The notes under the pieces were generated by a model. The model saw nothing but the letters and a program-made list of their open reading frames with translations, had not been told where the DNA came from and searched no databases. The position numbers and the translations under genes are program-made. A stretch of 33,644 nucleotides of DNA from contig JADLBY010000056.1 of assembly GCA_020847445.1 (NCBI GenBank), positions 1 to 33,644 of the forward strand, given 5' to 3'. This document shows, in pieces, positions 28,066 through 33,644 of this stretch. Position 1 is the first letter of the stretch, and every line of letters begins with the position of its first letter. This stretch comes from Sphingomonadaceae bacterium (GTDB lineage: Bacteria > Pseudomonadota > Alphaproteobacteria > Sphingomonadales > Sphingomonadaceae).

Positions 28066-29843
28066 GCCTTGGGAGGCTCCACAACGCGGATATGCAGTTC
28101 GCGCAACTGCTGCACCATCGCGGGCGACGGTGCGCCCATCAACAGATCTTCGGCGCGCTGGTTCATCGGGAACAAGGTGATTTCACGCAGATTCTGCACC
28201 CCGCAGAGCAGCATCACCATGCGGTCGACCCCGGCCGCCATCCCGCCATGCGGCGGTGCACCATATTGGAAGGCGCGGTACATGCCGCCAAAACGCTCCT
28301 CGACATCGGCCTGCGTCAGACCGGTGAGTTCGAACGCCTTGACCATCAGGTCGGGATGCTGGTTGCGGATCGAACCCGAGGCGAGTTCGTAACCGTTGCA
28401 GACCATGTCGTACTGATAGGCCTTGATCGTCAGCGGATCCTGCGTTTCAAGCGCCTCCAGCCCGCCCTGCGGCATGCTGAACGGGTTGTGCGCGAAATCG
28501 ACCTTCTTCTCTTCCTCGCTCCATTCATAGAAGGGGAAGTCGATGATCCAGCAGAAGCGGAAAGCATCCTGCTCGACGATTTCGAGCTGTTCGCCGACGC
28601 GGGTGCGCGCCGCACCAGCCAGCTTGGCGGCCTGTTCTTCCTTGCCTGCGGCAAAGAAGGCGCCGTCATCGGGCCCAAGACCAAGCGCATCGAACAGCGC
28701 CGCCATCCTGTCCTCACCGTGATTCTTGGCGATCGGGCCGCCGAACACACCGCCCTTGCGGGTGACATAGCCAAGCCCGGCATGGCCTTCGCTGCGGGCC
28801 CAGTCGTTCATGTCGTCAAAGAATTTGCGGCTCTTTTCGGCGGTGGCAGGCGCCGGGATCAGGCGGACGACGCCGCCGGTGCCGACGATCTTTTCGAACA
28901 GGCCGAAACCGGACTGGCGGAATTCCTCGGTCACATCGCGAATGATCAGCGGGTTCCTGAGATCGGGCTTGTCGGTGCCATAATCGAGCATCGCCTTGGC
29001 ATAGGGGATGCGCGGAAATTCACCTGCGGGCGTAACCTTGCGCCCGTCAGCAAAGGTTTCGAAGATACCGGCCATCACCGGCTCCATCGTTTCCCACACT
29101 TCTTCCTGGGTGACGAAGCTCATTTCCAGGTCGAGCTGGTAGAATTCACCCGGCAGGCGGTCGGCGCGCGGGTCCTCGTCGCGGAAGCAGGGCGCAATCT
29201 GGAAATAGCGGTCGAAACCGGCAACCATCAGCAGCTGTTTATACTGCTGCGGCGCCTGCGGCAGCGCAAAGAATTTACCGGCGTGGATGCGGCTCGGCAC
29301 CAGAAAGTCGCGGGCGCCTTCGGGGCTGCTCGCGGTCAGGATCGGCGTCGAATATTCGGTGAAGCCGATATCCTCCATCCGGCGACGGGTTTCGCGGATG
29401 ATCTGGGTGCGCTTGACGATATTGGCGTGCAGCGTTTCGCGGCGCAGATCGAGGAAGCGGTATTTGAGGCGGATTTCCTCCGGATATTCCTGCTCTCCGG
29501 CGACCGGCAGCGGCAGTTCTTCGGCGCGGCTCTGCACGGTGACGTTGCGCGCGAAAACCTCGATCTCGCCGGTCGGCAGGTTCGGATTGACGGTGGCTTC
29601 GCTGCGTGCCTTCACATCGCCATCGATGGTAACGACGCTTTCAAGGCGCAGGCCTTCGAGGATCGGGAGCGCGGGGCTATCGCTGTCCGCGACAATCTGC
29701 GTCATGCCATAATGGTCTCGCAGGTCGACGAAAAGGACGCCGCCATGGTCGCGCTTGCGGTGCACCCAGCCCGAAAGGCGGACGGATTCACCGACATGGG
29801 AAGCGCGGAGTTCTGCGCATTTGTGCGTACGATAAGCGTGCAT
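28062..29843 (-). CDS. aspS: Aspartyl-tRNA synthetase, probably non-discriminating
   Basis: 593 aa, bacterial-type class II synthetase. N-terminal OB-fold anticodon domain (1-105), catalytic domain with motif 2 in [22 protein letters not shown], a GAD insertion domain (about 290-420), and motif 3 [14 protein letters not shown]. In the anticodon-binding loop the block reads KRDHGGVLF with His33; bacterial non-discriminating enzymes, which also charge tRNA(Asn), share this His, whereas E. coli AspRS has Leu there. That suggests Asn-tRNA(Asn) is made by GatCAB in this organism (inference). Start ATG at 29843; weak ribosome-binding site. Confidence 0.97.
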   Translation of the reverse strand: MHAYRTHKCAELRASHVGESVRLSGWVHRKRDHGGVLFVDLRDHYGMTQIVADSDSPALPILEGLRLESVVTIDGDVKARSEATVNPNLPTGEIEVFARNVTVQSRAEELPLPVAGEQEYPEEIRLKYRFLDLRRETLHANIVKRTQIIRETRRRMEDIGFTEYSTPILTASSPEGARDFLVPSRIHAGKFFALPQAPQQYKQLLMVAGFDRYFQIAPCFRDEDPRADRLPGEFYQLDLEMSFVTQEEVWETMEPVMAGIFETFADGRKVTPAGEFPRIPYAKAMLDYGTDKPDLRNPLIIRDVTEEFRQSGFGLFEKIVGTGGVVRLIPAPATAEKSRKFFDDMNDWARSEGHAGLGYVTRKGGVFGGPIAKNHGEDRMAALFDALGLGPDDGAFFAAGKEEQAAKLAGAARTRVGEQLEIVEQDAFRFCWIIDFPFYEWSEEEKKVDFAHNPFSMPQGGLEALETQDPLTIKAYQYDMVCNGYELASGSIRNQHPDLMVKAFELTGLTQADVEERFGGMYRAFQYGAPPHGGMAAGVDRMVMLLCGVQNLREITLFPMNQRAEDLLMGAPSPAMVQQLRELHIRVVEPPKA

Positions 29844-29890
29844 GATTGGTCTTTATCTTTGGGTTTTCGACAGGAAAATATGAAGGCGGG

Positions 29891-29919
29891 GCTAGACCCT
29901 CGCAACGCCTCTTTGTCAA
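29891..29919 (-). promoter_or_regulatory. Predicted aspS promoter
   Basis: Minus strand -35 TTGACA (29914-29919), 17 bp spacer, -10 TCTAGC (29891-29896). The perfect -35 shares five bases with the divergent rnd -35. The expected leader before the aspS ATG is about 40 nt. Confidence 0.5.
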
Positions 29920-29940
29920 GTTGCGAATGGCTGTTATGGG
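29913..29940 (+). promoter_or_regulatory. Predicted rnd promoter
   Basis: -35 TTGTCA (29913-29918), 16 bp spacer, -10 TATGGG (29935-29940). The -10 ends 9 nt before the rnd ATG, so the transcript would be leaderless or nearly so, consistent with the absence of a Shine-Dalgarno motif. Confidence 0.4.
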
Positions 29941-29949
29941 CGGCGTTGC

Positions 29950-31128
29950 ATGCAGATTCATCCACTCATCACCGATAGCAAACAACTCGCCGATTTTTGC
30001 GCGCGGATTTCAAAGTCCGGCTTCGTCGCGGTCGATACCGAGTTCATGCGCGAAAACACATATTATCCAGAGCTTTGCCTGGTGCAGCTGGCGGATGAGA
30101 ATGAGGCTGCGGCGATCGACCCCAAGGCCGATGGCCTCGACCTCACGCCGATGCTCGACCTCATCTGCAATAATGAGGATGTACTGAAGGTCTTTCACGC
30201 GGGCGGGCAGGATATCGAGATATTCTTCAACCTGACCGGGCGCACCCCGCATCCACTGTTCGATACGCAGATCGCCGCAATGGCGCTGGGGCAAGGCGAA
30301 CAGATCGGCTATTCGAATCTTGTCGACCTGTGGCTCGGCATCCATCTCGACAAGGGCGCGCGCTTCACCGACTGGTCGCGCCGCCCGCTCGACAAAAGGC
30401 AGATCGATTACGCCATCGGCGATGTCACCCATCTGGCCGATATTTTCCCCAAAATGCTCGACAAACTCGTCAAAACCGGACGCGGCGAATGGCTGGATGA
30501 CGAGATGGAGCGGCTGGCCGATGCGGACAATTACCGCAACGATCCCGAAACCATCTGGCGACGGATCAAGATGCAGTCGCGCAAGGCCGAGGTGCTGGGT
30601 CGGCTGAAGGCCATGGGCGCATGGCGCGAACGCGAGGCGCAGCGCAAGAATATCCCGCGCGGGCGGATCATGAAGGATGAGACGATCGCCGATATCGCCT
30701 CGCACCCGCCCAGGGCGCAGGCGGAACTGCCCAAGGTGCGCGGGCTTTCCCCGGCGTGGAAGGAAAATGACATCGGTGCCCGGCTGATGGCCGTGCTCGC
30801 CGAAGCGCAGCCGCTGTCGAAAGAGGAAATGCCCGAGCGCAACCATAATGGTCCCGGCCCGGGCAAGGATGGCGCGCTGGTTGCGGATCTGCTCAAGCTG
30901 CTCCTCAAAATCCGTTCGCGCGAGATCAATGTCGCCTCGCGCCTGATTGCACGCAGCGAAGAACTGGAACGGCTGGCAGCGGGCGACCGCGACGGTCTCG
31001 AACTGCTCAAGGGCTGGCGGTACGAACAATTCGGGCATGACGCGCTCGATCTTGTCGAAGGTCGGCTTGCATTCGCGGTGGTGAACGGAAAGCTGAAGAT
31101 GACGCGAACCGAGGAGGTCGAAGCATGA
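29950..31128 (+). CDS. rnd: Ribonuclease D
   Basis: 392 aa. 3'-5' exoribonuclease that trims tRNA and other stable RNA precursors. DEDDy exonuclease domain: D29 and E31 in VDTEFMRE, the second Asp in FHAGGQDIEIF, and Tyr/Asp in YAIGDVTHL. HRDC domains follow (about 205-380; KVRGLSPAW). There is no visible Shine-Dalgarno sequence, and the nearest promoter-like signal implies a very short leader. The stop overlaps the start of the lipoprotein gene by 4 nt (ATGA). Confidence 0.96.
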   Translation: MQIHPLITDSKQLADFCARISKSGFVAVDTEFMRENTYYPELCLVQLADENEAAAIDPKADGLDLTPMLDLICNNEDVLKVFHAGGQDIEIFFNLTGRTPHPLFDTQIAAMALGQGEQIGYSNLVDLWLGIHLDKGARFTDWSRRPLDKRQIDYAIGDVTHLADIFPKMLDKLVKTGRGEWLDDEMERLADADNYRNDPETIWRRIKMQSRKAEVLGRLKAMGAWREREAQRKNIPRGRIMKDETIADIASHPPRAQAELPKVRGLSPAWKENDIGARLMAVLAEAQPLSKEEMPERNHNGPGPGKDGALVADLLKLLLKIRSREINVASRLIARSEELERLAAGDRDGLELLKGWRYEQFGHDALDLVEGRLAFAVVNGKLKMTRTEEVEA

Positions 31129-31427
31129 GGCCGATAGCGGCATTTGCCCTGCCCGCCCTGCTCGCAGGGTGCATGCCCTATGCGGAAAATGTGGAAAATG
31201 GGCAGACTCCACCTGAATCTTCCGGGCTCTGCAATGCCGAAAAGCTCGATCATGCGGTCGGGCAGAAACTGACAGCCGACCTCGAAGCAAGGCTGAAGCG
31301 CGAAGCCAGAGCAGAACTGGTTCGCGTCGCACCGCATGACGGGGCGATCACGATGGACTACAGCCCGGCGCGGCTGAATATCTTCATCGACGACACCCGC
31401 AAAATCATCCGTATCAACTGCGGTTAG
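31125..31427 (+). CDS. Small lipoprotein with I78-type peptidase inhibitor domain
   Basis: 100 aa. A short signal with lipobox LLAGC puts a lipidated Cys at residue 16, followed by a polar linker. The mature part (about 36-100) resembles the Inhibitor_I78 domain: CNAEKLDHAVGQK, a central RVAPHDGAITMDYSPARLN and the end RIINCG-like IIRINCG with a second Cys, which in the family form a disulfide. Known I78 proteins inhibit serine peptidases. Periplasmic or outer-membrane location is inferred. Translation is probably coupled to rnd. Its stop TAG overlaps the opposite-strand hdaA stop (TTAG). Confidence 0.78.
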   Translation: MRPIAAFALPALLAGCMPYAENVENGQTPPESSGLCNAEKLDHAVGQKLTADLEARLKREARAELVRVAPHDGAITMDYSPARLNIFIDDTRKIIRINCG

Positions 31428-32011
31428 GCGGGCATCAGCCGCCGCACCAGCGGCAGGGTGATCGCCGATCCTTCGGCAAGCGCCAGCGCGTTGGCCTTTT
31501 TGGCGAAATCCTCTACCGCCGCGTGGCTGCGTTCGGTCCGCCGGACGACATAGGCAAGCGCCTCCGGCCCGATCGATGTGCCCCGATCACGCAGATATTT
31601 GAGCAGTAACTGCTCGGCCAGTTCGTCATCGGGCGCGCCGATTTCGAGCAACTGCGCCGCGCCCAGCCGTGATCGCAGATCGGGAAGCTCGATGTTCCAT
31701 TCGCCGGGCGCACTGCCCGAAACCATCAGCAGGGCTTCTCCCGAATTTTTGGCAGCATTCCATTGGTGGAACAGCTTTTCAGCCTGCAGGCGGTCGGCAT
31801 CGTCGATGACCCGGCCGCCCTGCGTGGCAAAATAGCGCGCCATCAGGCTTTTGCCCGAACGGGGCGGGCCGACCAGCAGCGCGCAATGCCCCGGCCAGTT
31901 TGCCTTGTTGCCCAGCGCTGCAAAGGCGACCGCATTCGATGGCGTGACGATCAGACAGTCATCCGTCCTGTCAGGATTGAGTTCGTCAAAGGGGAGCGCA
32001 ATCTGTTTCAT
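31424..32011 (-). CDS. hdaA: DnaA-related regulator HdaA (Hda-like)
   Basis: 195 aa. It works with the sliding clamp to promote hydrolysis of DnaA-ATP and prevent over-initiation. The clamp-binding motif QIALPF is at residues 3-8; Walker A is GPPRSGKS (48-55), an acidic VIDDADRL block follows as Walker B, and the C-terminal helical part has a sensor II-like RRTERSHAAV. The frame is open to 32029, but ATG 32011 puts the clamp motif at the very N terminus as in the family. Lies 34 nt downstream of the DUF2066-like gene. Confidence 0.9.
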   Translation of the reverse strand: MKQIALPFDELNPDRTDDCLIVTPSNAVAFAALGNKANWPGHCALLVGPPRSGKSLMARYFATQGGRVIDDADRLQAEKLFHQWNAAKNSGEALLMVSGSAPGEWNIELPDLRSRLGAAQLLEIGAPDDELAEQLLLKYLRDRGTSIGPEALAYVVRRTERSHAAVEDFAKKANALALAEGSAITLPLVRRLMPA

Positions 32012-32045
32012 GCCGATACGGTCGTGCAACGACGACCCATTGCGC

Positions 32046-33287
32046 CTAACGGAAGCCGCGTGCCTGCAACGCGGCAGTGAGCGCCGCCGGGTCGCCCTGG
32101 AAGGTCACCCGCATGACCGATGTGCCGCCCAGCGCCAGGCTGGTGGTCGATACCGAACGAACCCCGGGAATGCCGCGCAACGATGCCTCGGCCCGGTCCA
32201 CCGCTTCGGGGCTGGGGGTGCTGACCTGCACATTGACGGTAACCTGTTGTGCAGGCGTCGCGGGCGTCGGGCGATTGCCCTGCTCTCCTTCGGCCCGGCC
32301 CGAAACCGAATCGACCGCCGCAGCCAGGGGATCCCTGACCTCTTCGGCAACTTCTTCGGGTGCTTCTTCCAGTTCCTCCAGATCCTCTTCGTCGATCTCC
32401 TCGAGCAGGAGCGACGCCTCGGCCCGCAGACGTCCGGCGGCAAAGGCCTGCTGCAGCACCTCGTCCACCTTGCGCACACCTTCGGCCATCATCGCCGGAA
32501 TGCCCTCTGCATTTTGTGCGCGCAGCGTGAAGCTGCCGAGAAAGCGGTTTTCCGGGCCATAGCGCACGGCAAATTTGCCAATCACGGGTCCGCCCGGATA
32601 TTGCCGTTCCAGCCGCACGATCGGATAAATCACATCCGCCGCGCCGAACTGATCGAGAATCACGCGCCACCAGTTGCGGCTGCGCCGGTCCATCTGCCCG
32701 GCATTGAGCAGCAGCGATTCCCCGCCACCGCCAAAGGGACGCACATAGTCTATCAGGCTGTCGGCGGTGCGGAATCTGGCCCAGGCCGCCTGCCACGGCG
32801 TCCGTCGTTCGAAAACATAGGGCGAGCCGTTGCTTATCATCACCGGAATAACAAGCAGCGGCGCGGATTTGCGCCCGACGCCCTTGACGCCGAGCAACTG
32901 CCCTGCCCGCGCGCGGTCAAAGGAAACGCCCAGTTTCGCGATATAGCGCCGCGGGCCGATCTGTTCTTCCTCGACGATGATGGCGGAGACGATACCGTCG
33001 AGCGTCGCATCCGACAGCGATGATCCGGCACCGCCATGCGTCTTGGCCCATAGCATCGACCAGGCCTTGCGCTGCGCCTCTTCCCAGCCTGCCTTGCGCG
33101 CCTCTTCGGCATTATTGCCGGTGGTGTTGACGATCACGTCGTCGACTTCAAAGTCGCCATTGCTGGCAATAGGCGGGATTCCGCGCTTGGGCCCTTCGAT
33201 CTGGGCATGCACCAGCACAGCGCCGCCCGCCAGTAGCGGCACCGCGAGCGCATATTTCCACAGAGACTTTGAAATCCGGACCCTCAT
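32046..33287 (-). CDS. Exported DUF2066-like protein with C-terminal ferredoxin-like (HMA-like) domain
   Basis: 413 aa. A cleavable signal peptide is likely (about 1-28, ending VHAQ). The body (about 45-285) resembles DUF2066 proteins, followed by a very acidic linker (about 295-325, [20 protein letters not shown]) and a final 65-residue domain ([31 protein letters not shown]) with a beta-alpha-beta pattern like heavy-metal-associated domains but lacking the CxxC motif. Function unknown. Probably shares a transcript with hdaA; it is divergent from purM. Confidence 0.72.
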   Translation of the reverse strand: MRVRISKSLWKYALAVPLLAGGAVLVHAQIEGPKRGIPPIASNGDFEVDDVIVNTTGNNAEEARKAGWEEAQRKAWSMLWAKTHGGAGSSLSDATLDGIVSAIIVEEEQIGPRRYIAKLGVSFDRARAGQLLGVKGVGRKSAPLLVIPVMISNGSPYVFERRTPWQAAWARFRTADSLIDYVRPFGGGGESLLLNAGQMDRRSRNWWRVILDQFGAADVIYPIVRLERQYPGGPVIGKFAVRYGPENRFLGSFTLRAQNAEGIPAMMAEGVRKVDEVLQQAFAAGRLRAEASLLLEEIDEEDLEELEEAPEEVAEEVRDPLAAAVDSVSGRAEGEQGNRPTPATPAQQVTVNVQVSTPSPEAVDRAEASLRGIPGVRSVSTTSLALGGTSVMRVTFQGDPAALTAALQARGFR

Positions 33288-33300
33288 TGCGCGCCTTTTG

Positions 33301-33335
33301 GCGACTTATGATTGGAAATCCAAGGGGGAAGTCGC
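33301..33335. repeat. Inverted repeat in the purM leader
   Basis: GCGACTT (33301-33307) and AAGTCGC (33329-33335), 7 bp perfect, separated by 21 nt, 13 nt before the purM ATG. Could be an operator or a weak hairpin; nothing more can be said. Confidence 0.35.
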
Positions 33336-33348
33336 TAGCGGCGGTAAA

Positions 33349-33644
33349 ATGAGCGACAATGAGTCTTACACCTACGCCAAGGCGGGCGTCTCGATCGAAA
33401 CCGGCAACGCTTTAGTGCGCGCCATCGCGCCGCTGGCAAAGGCCACCCGTCGCGCCGGTGCCGACGCCGATCTGGGCGGTTTTGGCGGCTTTTTCGATCT
33501 GAAGGCGGCGGGCTTCAACGATCCGCTGCTGGTCGCGGCGAATGACGGCGTGGGCACGAAACTCAAACTCGCGATCGAAACGGGCCGTCATGACGGCGTC
33601 GGCATCGATCTGGTCGCGATGTGCGCCAACGATCTGATCGTGCA
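33349..33644 (+). CDS. purM: Phosphoribosylformylglycinamidine cyclo-ligase, N-terminal part (partial)
   Basis: 98 codons are visible before the window ends. The protein starts [17 protein letters not shown] and contains the PurM blocks [10 protein letters not shown] and [33 protein letters not shown], which bind ATP and substrate. The enzyme closes formylglycinamidine ribonucleotide to aminoimidazole ribonucleotide in purine synthesis. No strong ribosome-binding site is seen before the ATG. The gene is intact as far as it goes. Confidence 0.95.
   Translation, partial: MSDNESYTYAKAGVSIETGNALVRAIAPLAKATRRAGADADLGGFGGFFDLKAAGFNDPLLVAANDGVGTKLKLAIETGRHDGVGIDLVAMCANDLIV

Noticed and set aside
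27960..29978. 672-codon plus-strand frame opposite aspS
   Set aside because: Long only because aspS has strong third-position GC bias; the minus-strand frame encodes a complete AspRS with all motifs.

Overview
The window looks like chromosomal core DNA from a high-GC alphaproteobacterium, most likely a member of the Sphingomonadales. Supporting this (inference from gene content, not a database result) are a CckA-type hybrid kinase, an HdaA-like DnaA-related protein, a eukaryote-type dimeric NADP isocitrate dehydrogenase, short-form Psd next to PssA, and LexA boxes of the alphaproteobacterial direct-repeat type GTTC-N7-GTTC. I see no phage, plasmid, insertion sequence, CRISPR array, tRNA or rRNA. 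The gene set is mostly housekeeping, packed tightly with many 1-4 nt start/stop overlaps.

Layout. 1-3.2 kb: end of a TrmH/SpoU RNA methyltransferase (+), then on the minus strand rmuC, pssA and psd (phosphatidylserine to phosphatidylethanolamine synthesis). 3.2-5.6 kb: a GntR/FCD regulator and a D-aminoacylase-like amidohydrolase (+), divergent from psd, with a paired palindromic operator between them. 5.7-10 kb: icd (+), an FAD monooxygenase-like gene (-) and a KefB/C-type antiporter (+). 10-14.2 kb: a minus-strand run of SAM methyltransferase, glutathione transferase and alaS. 14.4-16.5 kb: an EF-G paralogue (+). 16.5-16.9 kb: a non-coding stretch holding a large inverted repeat. 16.9-22.6 kb: M13 peptidase, cckA and recA (-). 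22.7-24.6 kb: dapA, smpB and a DUF2062 membrane protein (-), nested by overlapping start/stop codons. 24.7-27.2 kb: a lytic transglycosylase and greB (+). 27.2-29.8 kb: aspS and an alpha/beta hydrolase (-). 29.9-31.4 kb: rnd and an I78-type inhibitor lipoprotein (+). 31.4-33.3 kb: a DUF2066-like exported protein and hdaA (-). 33.3 kb to the end: start of purM (+).

How it works together. The clearest regulatory story is DNA damage: recA carries two LexA boxes around its promoter, and rmuC, 16 kb away, carries one on the -10 of a promoter buried in the end of pssA, so both probably belong to one SOS regulon. Cell-cycle control is represented by CckA and HdaA. Envelope maintenance is represented by PssA/Psd, DapA, the transglycosylase and the M13 peptidase. 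Translation and its quality control are represented by AlaRS, AspRS, SmpB and the EF-G paralogue. No obviously new multigene defence or mobile system is visible. The less-explained signals are the GntR operator shared with the phospholipid genes, the competing hairpins upstream of the EF-G paralogue, the long inverted repeat beyond recA, and the small inhibitor lipoprotein coupled to rnd.
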